Shown piece after piece: positions 1-7,842 of a stretch of DNA of 64,000 bases. Where the stretch lies: contig CADBYT010000005.1 in NCBI GenBank assembly GCA_902798975.1, positions 124,001 through 188,000 on the forward strand. Direction: 5' to 3'. The DNA is from an uncultured Bacteroidia bacterium (lineage in GTDB: Bacteria; Bacteroidota; Bacteroidia; Bacteroidales; UBA932). Every line of letters begins with the position of its first letter. The stretch's first letter is position 1. The notes beneath the pieces are model-generated. The model had not been told where the DNA came from, searched no databases, and saw only the letters and a program-made list of their open reading frames with translations. Position numbers and translations under genes: made by a program.

Positions 1-1014
1 GGGATAACCGATGGTACCGGTCTGGGCGAAGTGGCTGACGCCGATGGCGAAACGGGAAATGTCGGTGCCGCCCAGGATGTTGACGGAGGCGTTGCTGACC
101 GGCGCGTTGCGGACCAGGGTCTCATCGAGCCAGTTGGTGCCGTTCCAGGTACCGGCCATGATCTGGGCATACTGCTTGGGAATCAGGGAGGCCCAATCAT
201 ATTTGCTGGTGCCCTGGATGTCGTATGCCAGTGCTTGGCGTTCAGCGGGGTGACGCCGTTGGTGTTGGCGTTCTGCCAGCCGTAGTAGCCGTCGAACGTG
301 ACCTGGATCCTGCCGCCGGATTTGCCCTTCTTGGTGGTGACGAGGATGACGCCGTTGGAGGCCCGGGCACCGTAGATGGCGCTGGAGGCCGCATCCTTCA
401 GGACGTCGATGGACTCGATGTCGTTCGGGGAGAGGGCGGTGATGGAGCCGTTGGGCACACCGTCCACGACGTAGAGCGGGGTGTTGGAACCGGCGGTACC
501 CATACCGCGGATGGTCACTTTGTAGCTTTCGCCCGGCTGACCGGAGTTCTGGACAATGTTCACACCGGCGGCCTGGCTCTGCAGGGCGCCGAAGGCATCG
601 ACGGCATGCGTGGCGGCGAGTTTGTCGCCGGACACGCTGACCGTGGAACCGGTCACGAGTTTCTTGCGCTGTACACCATAACCGACCACGACGGTCTCCT
701 CAAGCATTTCGGAGTCGTCCTGGAGGATGATGGTCATGTTCTCGGCGGCGGCGACCCGGCGGGTCACGTAGCCGATGCAGGAGACTTCGAGGGAAGTCCC
801 GGGGTCTACACGAAGGCTGAAGACGCCGTCCAGATCGGTCGTGGCGCCATTGGTGGTGCCTGGTACCAGGACGCCGGCGCCGATGATCGGCTCGCCGTTG
901 GCATCAACCACCTTGCCGCTGATGGCACGATTCTGGGCAGAGGCCTCGAGACCCCCCCCATAAAGCGCTGAGCATCATAAAGATACCCGCTACTTTCAGC
1001 AGATTTTTAAACAT
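1..1014 (-). pseudogene. SusC/RagA-type TonB-linked outer-membrane receptor, 5' part, two frameshifts, cut by window edge
   Basis: The minus strand from the ATG at 1014 encodes a signal peptide (MFKNLLKVAGIFMMLSAL), a carboxypeptidase-regulatory-like domain (ISGKVVDANGEPIIGAGV), the SusC TonB-box-like motif EETVVVGYG and the plug domain. SusC proteins import oligosaccharides or peptides across the outer membrane with a SusD lipoprotein, not seen here. The frame breaks twice. The run of eight G (952-959) puts the signal peptide out of frame with the rest; seven G would restore it. Near 232-238 a one-base deficit shifts the frame again: upstream the protein reads to NGVTPLNAK, downstream it resumes as AYDIQGTSKYDWASLIPK. 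Downstream of the second break the frame stays open to base 1. It is either a decayed or phase-variable gene or carries assembly errors. Family assignment is secure; functional state is not. Confidence 0.8.
952..959. repeat. Eight-base C tract (G tract on coding strand) in the susC signal-peptide region
   Basis: The run of eight C (G on the coding strand) lies just after the hydrophobic core of the signal peptide. Loss of one base joins the signal peptide to the mature receptor as LWGGLEASAQ, a normal cleavage region. Such tracts slip easily in replication and in sequencing. Confidence 0.85.
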
Positions 1015-1079
1015 CGTTTTGGTTGTTTTGGTTAAAAAAGGGAATTGATATTTAATAATTTTAAGGTAATACTAACATT

Positions 1080-1087
1080 CAAATATA
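1080..1087 (-). promoter_or_regulatory. Bacteroidota -7 element TATATTTG for the susC-like gene
   Basis: The minus strand reads TATATTTG, a full match to TAnnTTTG, 65 bases upstream of the ATG at 1014. A clear TTTG-type -33 box at the right spacing is not seen; TTTCCTG is the nearest candidate. Confidence 0.5.
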
Positions 1088-1198
1088 AGTAAAAAACATA
1101 GAATTGCACAGGAAATTACGCATTTTGTGGTGTGAAAAACTCAAAATGCATATAAAATAAAGAAGCAACAGTAATTTTTTTTAGAATGTCCCGGACTG

Positions 1199-1229
1199 TT
1201 TGAAACTTTCCGAAAAAGTTTCATCTTTG
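1199..1229 (+). promoter_or_regulatory. polA promoter: TTTG, 19-base spacer, CATCTTTG
   Basis: TTTG at 1199-1202 and CATCTTTG at 1222-1229 (one mismatch to TAnnTTTG) are 19 bases apart, the normal Bacteroidota spacing. The -7 box ends four bases before the polA ATG, so the transcript should start at or next to the start codon. Confidence 0.65.
1202..1222. repeat. Inverted repeat GAAACTT-N7-AAGTTTC inside the polA promoter
   Basis: GAAACTT (1202-1208) and AAGTTTC (1216-1222) are perfect 7-base arms around TCCGAAA. They fill the spacer and touch both promoter boxes, a good position for an operator. No regulator is identified. Confidence 0.6.
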
Positions 1230-1233
1230 TCGT

Positions 1234-4026
1234 ATGAAACTTTTCCTCATTGACGGACACGCGCTGATCTTCAAGATGTATTATGCCTTCCTGGGTCGGC
1301 CCATGATGAATTCCAAGGGGGTGGATACCTCCATTTTGTTCGGTTTTACGAAGTACCTGCTCGAGCTCATCGACCGGGAACGGCCGACGCACATTGCCGT
1401 GAGTTTCGATCCGCCGGGCGGTACCTTCCGCAATGAGCTCTATCCGGAGTACAAGGCCAACCGCGGGGAGACGCCCGCGCTGGTGGTGGAAGCGCTGGAT
1501 CCGCTGACCCGCATCGTGGAGGCGCTGGACATACCGGTGCTGATGTTGCCGGGCTTCGAGGCGGACGACGTGATCGGCTCCGCCGCGAAGCGTTTCGAGG
1601 CCGAGGGCTTCGATGTCTTCATGGTCACGCCGGACAAAGACTACGGCCAGTTGGTGTCGCCGCATATCCTGCAGGTGAAGCCCGGGAAAGGCGGGGGAGA
1701 GAACGAGCTGCTGGGTGTGGCGGAAGTCTGCGACAAATGGAAAATCGCTACGCCGGCGCAGGTTATCGACATCCTGGCCATCTGCGGGGATGCTTCGGAC
1801 AATGTGCCCGGGGTGCAGGGGGTGGGGCCGGTCGGCGCCGCCAAGCTGCTGGGCAAGTATGGTTCCGTCGAGGGTATTTATGCCCATCTGGACGAGCTGA
1901 CGGCGCGGCAGCAGGAGCAGTTCCGCGCTGCCGAGGGCCACATCGCGCTCTCCAAGCAGCTTGTCACGATCAAGACGGACATTCCGCTCGACGTCACGGC
2001 CGAGCAGCTCGTCTACGACACCACCGAGACGCCCGCCCTGAACGCCATCCTTGACCACTACGAAATGCCCTCCTTGAAGCGTTTGCTGCATAAAGTCGCT
2101 GTCCCTGCCAGCGGCGTTTCTGCCGGTGGAGGTGCTGCCCCCGGACAACTACGCGCTTCGCGCTATCCCTCCCAGCCTGCGGCTGGGCCCCTCCCGTTCA
2201 CGAGACCACGGGCGGCCACGGTTGCCGCGGGCAGCACCTCCCCGGACAACGAATCCGCCGCCGGGAACGGTGCGTGGGCGCACGCGAGCGACAGCGATCT
2301 GCGTGCCATCCCCCTTGAGGGGGCGCAGGGGGTGAAAACAGCCCTGGTTGCGCAGCAGCCGGCTGACTGCCTGTCCGGGAAGAAGGTGGCGGTGAATGTT
2401 GTGGGGGAGAGGTTGTTCGTGGGGTGCGGGGCGGGGGTGGCAGAAGGCGGGATAGCGGAGTTCAAAGAAATATTGGAGGATGCCTCCGTGACGAAGGCCG
2501 GTGTCGACCTGAAGGCGCAGATGAAGGCGCTTGCGGAGGCGGGAATCACGCTGGCGGGGCGCCTGGAGGACATCGAACTGATGCACTACCTGCTGGGCCC
2601 CGAGCGCAGCCACAAGCTGGACGTGCTGGCGCGCGCCTACCTCGGCATCGAACTGGATGCCGCCGCGCCGCAGGAGACAGGTTCGCTATTCGACGAAGTT
2701 CCGGAGGAGACCGGCCCCGACCGCATCCTGGAGACCGCCGCCATCCTGCGCCTGTCGGACTGCCTGCTGCAGGAAATGGCCGCGACCGAGGGCATGACGC
2801 ACCTCTACGACGAGATCGAAGAGCCGCTCATCGGCGTGCTCGCGCGAATGGAGCGGACGGGCGTCAAGGTGGAGCTGAGTTCGCTGCGCGACTTCGCCGA
2901 CGGCTTGCGCCGCAAGATGGCCGAGCGCGAAGCGGAGGTCCGCCGCCTGGCGGAAGAACCGTCACTCAATATCCTGTCTCCCAAGCAGATCGGCGTGGTG
3001 CTCTACGAGAAACTCAAGCTCGACCCGAAGGCCCGCAAGCCCAAGTCCGGCAACTGGCCGACCGACGAACAGACCCTCTCGCACCTCGCGGACCGCAGCC
3101 CCATCATCGACGCGATTCTGGACTACCGCGGGCTGCGCAAGCTGCTGTCCACGTATATAGAGCCCTTCGCGGGCTACATTTCCCCGGCCGACGGCCGGGT
3201 GCATACGACCTTCAACCAGGCGCTTACGGCCACCGGCCGCCTGTCGTCGTCCAACCCGAACCTGCAGAACATCCCGATCCGCACCGAAGAGGGACGCGAG
3301 ATCCGCAAGGCCTTCGTGCCGGGCGAGCCGGGCTGGGTGATGATGTCGGCCGACTATTCCCAGATCGAACTCCGGCTGATGGCGCACCTGTGCGGGGACG
3401 CGCATCTGGTGGAGGCCTTCCGCGGCGGACTGGACGTGCATGCCGCCACGGCGGCGAAAATCTTCCGCGTCCCGCTCGCGGAGGTGACGGCCGACCAGCG
3501 GCGCATCGCCAAGACGGCGAACTTCGGCATCATGTACGGCATCTCTTCCTTCGGCCTGGCGGAACGGCTGCGCTGTTCCCGGAGCGAAGCCAAGCAGATC
3601 ATCGACGACTACTTTGCCTCTTTCCCGTCCATCCGCGGCTTCATCGACGCCACGGTGGCGCAGGCGCGTGAACGCGGCTATGTGGAGACGCTCTTCGGAC
3701 GCCGCCGCTACATCGCGGACATCGGTGCCGGCAATGCCGCCGTCCGCGCCCTGGCGGAACGCAATGCCGTCAACGCCCCCATCCAGGGCACGGCGGCCGA
3801 TATCATCAAGCTGGCGATGATCGCCGTGGACCGTCGCCTGCGCGAAGGCGGCTTCCGCTCCCGGATGGTCCTCCAGATCCATGACGAACTGCTGCTCGAA
3901 GTCCCGCAGGAGGAGATTGCACCGGTGCATGACTTGCTGGTCCGCGAGATGGAGGGCGTCATTTCCCTGTCTGTTCCCTTAACTGTTGAATGCCATGATG
4001 GAAAAACCTGGCTCGAAGCCCACTGA
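1234..4026 (+). CDS. polA: DNA polymerase I (930 aa) with inactive-looking proofreading domain and a repeat-derived linker
   Basis: Gap-filling repair polymerase with a 5' nuclease. Residues 1-285 are the 5'-3' exonuclease (IDGHALIFK, GFEADDVIG, GDASDNVPGVQGVGPVG). The polymerase domain fills the C-terminal half: motif A MMSADYSQIELRLMAHL with catalytic D707, motif B RRIAKTANFGIMYG, motif C QIHDELLLE with H883-D884-E885. The 3'-5' exonuclease-like middle domain lacks the DxE pair (VAVNVVGER at the expected place) and the second motif reads GVDLKAQMKAL instead of NxxxD, so proofreading is probably lost. Residues about 290-368 are a Gly/Ala/Pro/Ser-rich linker encoded by palindromic repeat DNA and absent from the usual family layout. 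The 3' end overlaps the following sigma-factor gene. Confidence 0.97.
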   Translation: MKLFLIDGHALIFKMYYAFLGRPMMNSKGVDTSILFGFTKYLLELIDRERPTHIAVSFDPPGGTFRNELYPEYKANRGETPALVVEALDPLTRIVEALDIPVLMLPGFEADDVIGSAAKRFEAEGFDVFMVTPDKDYGQLVSPHILQVKPGKGGGENELLGVAEVCDKWKIATPAQVIDILAICGDASDNVPGVQGVGPVGAAKLLGKYGSVEGIYAHLDELTARQQEQFRAAEGHIALSKQLVTIKTDIPLDVTAEQLVYDTTETPALNAILDHYEMPSLKRLLHKVAVPASGVSAGGGAAPGQLRASRYPSQPAAGPLPFTRPRAATVAAGSTSPDNESAAGNGAWAHASDSDLRAIPLEGAQGVKTALVAQQPADCLSGKKVAVNVVGERLFVGCGAGVAEGGIAEFKEILEDASVTKAGVDLKAQMKALAEAGITLAGRLEDIELMHYLLGPERSHKLDVLARAYLGIELDAAAPQETGSLFDEVPEETGPDRILETAAILRLSDCLLQEMAATEGMTHLYDEIEEPLIGVLARMERTGVKVELSSLRDFADGLRRKMAEREAEVRRLAEEPSLNILSPKQIGVVLYEKLKLDPKARKPKSGNWPTDEQTLSHLADRSPIIDAILDYRGLRKLLSTYIEPFAGYISPADGRVHTTFNQALTATGRLSSSNPNLQNIPIRTEEGREIRKAFVPGEPGWVMMSADYSQIELRLMAHLCGDAHLVEAFRGGLDVHAATAAKIFRVPLAEVTADQRRIAKTANFGIMYGISSFGLAERLRCSRSEAKQIIDDYFASFPSIRGFIDATVAQARERGYVETLFGRRRYIADIGAGNAAVRALAERNAVNAPIQGTAADIIKLAMIAVDRRLREGGFRSRMVLQIHDELLLEVPQEEIAPVHDLLVREMEGVISLSVPLTVECHDGKTWLEAH
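2128..2334. repeat. In-frame palindromic repeat cluster inside polA
   Basis: GGAGGTGCTGCCC (2128-2140) is exactly inverted as GGGCAGCACCTCC (2229-2241), and each copy is followed by the same CCGGACAAC. Between them is the hairpin CCCAGCCTGCGGCTGGG. At 2310-2334, CCCCC-TTGA-GGGGG is followed by CGCAGGGGGTG, resembling CCCCC-TGCCA-GGGGG plus CGGTGGGGGTG upstream of uvrB (59378-59403). The reading frame of polA stays open throughout. Confidence 0.75.
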
Positions 4027-4591
4027 CGAACTTGTCCGCCGGGCGATCATCGGCGACGGCACCGCCTTCACCGAACTCTGGGACACGCATTTCGAGGGAC
4101 TGCGCGCCTACCTGAAGGGCGCCATGAAGTCCCTGGACGACTTCTATATCGACGACATCTGCTCGCGTAGCTTCGAGAAGGCGTTCCGGCAGATCCGTTC
4201 CTTCGACCCGTCCAAGAGCCAGTTTTCGACCTGGCTCCGCACCATCGCGCACAACACGGCGCTTGACACCATCGACGCCGAGACCCGCGCCCGGAGCCGC
4301 CTGGTCTCGCTCGACAAGGAGGGCGACCACAGCGGCGCCATCATCGACGTGCTGGGCGACGAGGCCGCCACGCCGCTGGAGCAAATCGTTAAGGAAGAGG
4401 ATGCCGAGAAGCTCGAAGGTTACATCGAGGGGCTGCCGGAGCTATACCGCGCCATTGCGCGGATGCGCCTGCTCGACGGCTTGCAGTACAAAGAGATTGC
4501 CGAGGAACTCGGCATGGAGCTGAACACGGTCCGTACCCGCATCCGCCGCGCCAAGGCGATGATCGAGGAGCTGAAGGCGGGGGAAGACTGA
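3995..4591 (+). CDS. RNA polymerase sigma-70 family (ECF-like) sigma factor, 198 aa
   Basis: Two-domain sigma factor: region 2 is around residues 20-95 (AFTELWDTHFEGLRAYLKG, FDPSKSQFSTWLRTIAHN) and region 4 around 130-190 with the helix-turn-helix YKEIAEELGMELNTVRTRIRRAK. It should recruit RNA polymerase to a specific promoter set. ATGs at 3995 and 3998 are both plausible; an in-frame TTG at 3986 is less likely. The start lies inside the last 32 bases of polA, so the two genes are translationally coupled or at least co-transcribed. No anti-sigma factor gene follows; the next gene points the other way. Confidence 0.9.
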   Translation: MMEKPGSKPTDELVRRAIIGDGTAFTELWDTHFEGLRAYLKGAMKSLDDFYIDDICSRSFEKAFRQIRSFDPSKSQFSTWLRTIAHNTALDTIDAETRARSRLVSLDKEGDHSGAIIDVLGDEAATPLEQIVKEEDAEKLEGYIEGLPELYRAIARMRLLDGLQYKEIAEELGMELNTVRTRIRRAKAMIEELKAGED

Positions 4592-5191
4592 TTACTTCTT
4601 CTCGTGGACGGTGATCTTGATGACCTGCTCGCTGATGTCATCGTAGATCCTGACGCGGCAGGTCGCGACGGACTTGTAGCGCCCCTTGTAATCGTATAGC
4701 AGGAGGCGTCCGTCCCCGGGAGAGTTGGTGAATTGCGGAGCCATACCGTCATTGTCAAGCAGCTCCATCTCCACCTTGAACGGGTCGTAGCAATTGTATC
4801 TGAACGTATAGGACAGCTCCTCCTTGAGTGCGATGGTGGTGTCCAGCTGCGTGCGGGCGAACTTGATGGGGAAAGGAGCGGGGGTGACCGTGACATTCGT
4901 CCTGTCCCGCTTGCCTCCGGCCATCGCCGTAACGACGGCAGCGCCCTCGGAGACAGCGGTCACGAGCCCGGTTTGAGAAATGGTCACGCAGGCGTTGTCG
5001 GACTCCCAGTTCACCGTCTGGTCGGCCTCGGCAGGCAGTACTGTGGCCTGGAGCTGAACCGTCTCGCCCGGAATGAGTCTGGGGTTTTCGGGGGAGATTT
5101 CGACGGAAGTCACGGGCACGGAACGCTGGCAGCCGGCAAGCATCATGACGGCACAGACCGTGGCGGAAAGCAGAAATACGAGTTTCTTCAT
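4592..5191 (-). CDS. Lipoprotein with bacterial Ig-like (Big_2-type) domain, 199 aa
   Basis: The start MKKLVFLLSATVCAVMMLAGC is a clear lipoprotein signal with the lipobox LAGC, so the ATG at 5191 is preferred over an in-frame start 14 codons upstream. Residues about 25-95 form one Ig-like domain (VTSVEISPENPRLIPGETVQLQ and GLVTAVSEGAAVVTAMAGG are typical Big_2 signatures). The C-terminal 90 residues are unrecognised. Probably exported to the cell surface or periplasmic face of the outer membrane. It follows the Fur-family gene by 23 bases and is likely in the same transcript. The substrate or partner is unknown. Confidence 0.85.
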   Translation of the reverse strand: MKKLVFLLSATVCAVMMLAGCQRSVPVTSVEISPENPRLIPGETVQLQATVLPAEADQTVNWESDNACVTISQTGLVTAVSEGAAVVTAMAGGKRDRTNVTVTPAPFPIKFARTQLDTTIALKEELSYTFRYNCYDPFKVEMELLDNDGMAPQFTNSPGDGRLLLYDYKGRYKSVATCRVRIYDDISEQVIKITVHEKK

Positions 5192-5214
5192 GGCAGAATC
5201 GTGTTTAGTTATTA

Positions 5215-5634
5215 TCAAGAGCAATGTGGACAAATTCCTTCGACGACGAAGTTGACGTGGTCGGCGTCATAGCCTTCCGGCAGGGAGACGGCGGGGATGG
5301 GAATCTCCTCCAGGCAGTAGGTCCGCCCGCAGCGCGTGCAATGGAAATGCACGTGGCGGTCGGTGTCCGCGTCCTCGGCCGCGCAGTGGCAGACCTCATA
5401 GCGGACGCTATCGCCGCCGTCGGCCAGCACATGCAGCAGCCGCGCTTTGCGGAATGCTGACAAGGCCCTGGAAATAATGGACTTGTCAACGGATTCCAGG
5501 GCCGTCTCGATCTCGGTCAGCGAAAGCGGCCGCCCCGCTTCCAGCAGGGCTTTCAGGATGAGGATGCGGTTGGCGGTCGGCTTGACGCCGTGTTCCTGCA
5601 TCAGCGAAAGGGGTGTTTCTTCGTGCGTGTGCAT
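5215..5634 (-). CDS. Fur-family metalloregulator, 139 aa
   Basis: Winged-helix repressor of the Fur/Zur/PerR family. The N-terminal half holds the DNA-binding region (GVKPTANRILILKALLEAGRPLSLTEIE, VDKSIISRALSAFRKARLLHV). The C-terminal half has a His-rich metal site (DRHVHFHCTRCGRTYC) and two CxxC pairs (CTRC, CPHC) for structural zinc. The start at MHTHEETP is set by the -7 element seven bases upstream, which rules out longer frames. Which metal it senses cannot be read from the sequence; the His-rich stretch and role of zinc in the family make Zur or Fur equally possible. It is divergent from radC and upstream of the Ig-like lipoprotein. Confidence 0.9.
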   Translation of the reverse strand: MHTHEETPLSLMQEHGVKPTANRILILKALLEAGRPLSLTEIETALESVDKSIISRALSAFRKARLLHVLADGGDSVRYEVCHCAAEDADTDRHVHFHCTRCGRTYCLEEIPIPAVSLPEGYDADHVNFVVEGICPHCS

Positions 5635-5641
5635 CTCAGTG

Positions 5642-5649
5642 CAAAAATA
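5642..5649 (-). promoter_or_regulatory. -7 element TATTTTTG for the Fur-family gene
   Basis: The minus strand has TATTTTTG (full TAnnTTTG match) ending seven bases before the ATG at 5634. A -33 box is not obvious. Confidence 0.55.
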
Positions 5650-5739
5650 GTATTTCCGTCCGAAAATAATGTATTTTTTTGCAGGCTTCGTACGATTCTT
5701 TCCGATTTTGACGATTGGATTCCGTATTCTTGACCCGTT

Positions 5740-6426
5740 ATGGGAATCAAGGATCTCCGCGCGGATGAAAGGCCGCGCGAAAAGATGCTCGCCCGCGGAG
5801 CGGGGAGCCTCAGCGACGGCGAATTGCTTGCCGTCCTTTTGCGCAGCGGCAACCGGGACAGCAGCGCCCTCGACCTGGCGCGGGAACTGCTGGACCTCTC
5901 GGACGGCCGCCTCAGCGCCCTGTTCAATCTTCCCCAGGACCGCATGCTGTCCCTGCCCGGCATCGGTCCGGGCAAGGCGGCCAGTATCCTGGCGGCCTTC
6001 GAACTCGGACGCCGTTTCCTGCAGGAATCGTCGGCAGTCGTCAAAAGTCCCGTCCTCACGGCCCGGCGTGTATATGAATTGATGATTCCGTGCCTCAAGG
6101 GCCTGCAGCACGAGGAGTGCTGGGTGCTCTTCCTGAACGATCATCAGTACCTGGTCGGAAAACTGCGGATGAGCACAGGTGGCGGTAATACCACCACGAT
6201 GGACGTGCGGCAGATCATCCGTGCCGCCCTGGACAAAGGTGCAGGCGCGCTCATCCTCGTGCACAATCACCCCAGCGGCAACCCCACGCCCGGGCCGGCG
6301 GACATCCGCCGCACGGAGGAACTCCGCAAGGGCGTGACCGCCGTCGGACTGACCCTGCTGGACCATGTCGTCATCGCCGACGACTGCTGCTTTTCCTTCG
6401 CGGACGACCGGATGTACAAAAAATGA
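5740..6426 (+). CDS. radC: RadC-family JAB/MPN metalloprotein, 228 aa
   Basis: Full-length RadC: an N-terminal helix-hairpin-helix part (GELLAVLLRSGNRDSSALDLARELL, LPGIGPGKAASILAAFELG) and a C-terminal MPN+ domain with the JAMM zinc signature LVHNHPSGNPTPGPADI. RadC proteins are annotated as DNA repair proteins, but the biochemical role is not settled. The gene is divergent from the Fur-family gene and convergent with miaB (45-base gap). Confidence 0.95.
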   Translation: MGIKDLRADERPREKMLARGAGSLSDGELLAVLLRSGNRDSSALDLARELLDLSDGRLSALFNLPQDRMLSLPGIGPGKAASILAAFELGRRFLQESSAVVKSPVLTARRVYELMIPCLKGLQHEECWVLFLNDHQYLVGKLRMSTGGGNTTTMDVRQIIRAALDKGAGALILVHNHPSGNPTPGPADIRRTEELRKGVTAVGLTLLDHVVIADDCCFSFADDRMYKK

Positions 6427-6471
6427 AATAAAAATGAAAATAGGAACTCAACACCGACCGTATCCGCAGCG

Positions 6472-7782
6472 TCAAATGGTTGCGATGCTGCAGAGCAACG
6501 TGGCCTGGGTGCAGTCCTTGACGACCACGTCGACGAAGTCGCCGGCGCGGTGCTTCGTGTCGGGCCAGACGCACATCTTGTTCTGGCTGTTGCGGCCGCA
6601 GAGCTCGGCGGGGTTGCGTTTGGACGGGCCTTCGACGAGGACGCGGAAGGTCTTGCCGAGGTCGCGCCGGTTGCTCTCGAGCGAGAGGCGGTTCTGCAGG
6701 GCGATGATCTCCTCGAGCCGGCGGGTCTTGAGCTCGGGCGCCACGTCGTCAGGGTATTTCTTCGCGGCGAGCGTTCCCGGCCGCTCGGAATACTGGAACA
6801 TGAAGGCGGCGTCGAAGCCGACGGCTTCAAACAGCGACAGCGTGTCGCGGTGGTCCTCTTCGGTCTCCGAGCAGAAACCCGCGATCACGTCGGTGGAAAT
6901 AGCGCAGTCGGGCATCAGGGCGCGGATTTTCGCCACGCGCTCCAGGTACCACGCGCGGGTATAGCGCCGGCGCATCTTCTCCAGCATCCGGTCGGAACCG
7001 GACTGCACGGGGAGGTGGATGTGGCGGCAGATATTGTCGTGGGAGGCCATCGTTTCCAGCGCGGCGTCGGAAATATCCTGGGGATTGGAAGTCGAGAAAC
7101 GGATGCGCAGTGCCGGGACGCTTTCGGCCACCAGGGCCAGCAGGCCGGCGAAATCGAGTTCGCCGAAATGGTAGGAATCGACATTTTGCCCCAGCAGGGT
7201 GATCTCCTTGTAGCCCTGCTGCGCGCATTCGCAGGCCTCGCGCACGATGGTGTGCGGGTCGCGGCTGCGTTCGGCGCCGCGGGTGTAGGGCACGACGCAG
7301 TAGGAACAGACATTGTTGCAGCCGCGCATGATGGAGATGAAGGCGGACACGCCGTTCTTGTCCACGCGCACCGGCGCGATGTCGCCGTAGGTTTCCTCGC
7401 GGGACAGCAGGACGTCGATCTGCGGGTGGCCCTGCGAGGCGGCGGCGAGCAGGCGGGGGAGGCTGCGGTAGGCGTCCGGCCCGGCCACGATGTCCACTTT
7501 GCCTGACTCCAGGAGGGCGTCTTTCAGGCGCTCTGCCATGCAGCCGAGGATGCCGACCACCACGTCCGGCCGCGTCTTGCGCTGGAAATTGAACTGCTCG
7601 ATCCGGCCCCAGATGCGCTGCTCGGCGTTGTCGCGCACGGAGCAGGTGTTCGCGAGGATCACGTCGGCCTCAGCCATCTCTTCGGTGCGGACATAACCTT
7701 CCTTCCCGAGGATGGAAAAAACAACCTCCGTGTCGGCCACGTTCATCTGGCAACCATAAGTCTCGATATACAGCTTTTTCAT
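6472..7782 (-). CDS. miaB: tRNA-2-methylthio-N6-dimethylallyladenosine synthase MiaB, 436 aa
   Basis: Radical-SAM methylthiotransferase that modifies A37 of tRNAs reading UNN codons. The N-terminal domain has the three cluster cysteines in YGCQMN, NTCSVRDNAEQR and GCMAERL; the radical-SAM cluster is CNNVCSYC; the last 60-70 residues form the TRAM domain. The ATG at 7782 (MKKLYIETYGC) is chosen because the -7 promoter element lies at 7792-7799 and would overlap the only longer start (TTG at 7794). Confidence 0.97.
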   Translation of the reverse strand: MKKLYIETYGCQMNVADTEVVFSILGKEGYVRTEEMAEADVILANTCSVRDNAEQRIWGRIEQFNFQRKTRPDVVVGILGCMAERLKDALLESGKVDIVAGPDAYRSLPRLLAAASQGHPQIDVLLSREETYGDIAPVRVDKNGVSAFISIMRGCNNVCSYCVVPYTRGAERSRDPHTIVREACECAQQGYKEITLLGQNVDSYHFGELDFAGLLALVAESVPALRIRFSTSNPQDISDAALETMASHDNICRHIHLPVQSGSDRMLEKMRRRYTRAWYLERVAKIRALMPDCAISTDVIAGFCSETEEDHRDTLSLFEAVGFDAAFMFQYSERPGTLAAKKYPDDVAPELKTRRLEEIIALQNRLSLESNRRDLGKTFRVLVEGPSKRNPAELCGRNSQNKMCVWPDTKHRAGDFVDVVVKDCTQATLLCSIATI

Positions 7783-7791
7783 ATCTGGTCG

Positions 7792-7818
7792 CAAAGATAG
7801 AGAAAATTCTTATCTTTG
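7792..7818. promoter_or_regulatory. Back-to-back divergent promoters: TATCTTTG on both strands
   Basis: CAAAGATA (7792-7799; TATCTTTG on the minus strand, for miaB) and TATCTTTG (7811-7818, for the gene at 7843) form a perfect 8-base inverted repeat with an 11-base spacer. Each promoter's -33 region must lie beyond the other's -7 box, so the two polymerases compete for the same DNA. Confidence 0.65.
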
Positions 7819-7842
7819 TAAGTTAATACTTGTTCCGCACGC

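Noticed and set aside
1-1014. Complete polysaccharide utilisation locus
   Set aside because: No susD, glycoside hydrolase or sensor is in the window; only the broken receptor is present.
2100-2340. Intein in polA
   Set aside because: Only about 79 residues, no Cys/Ser at the junction, no His-Asn end; repeats explain it better.
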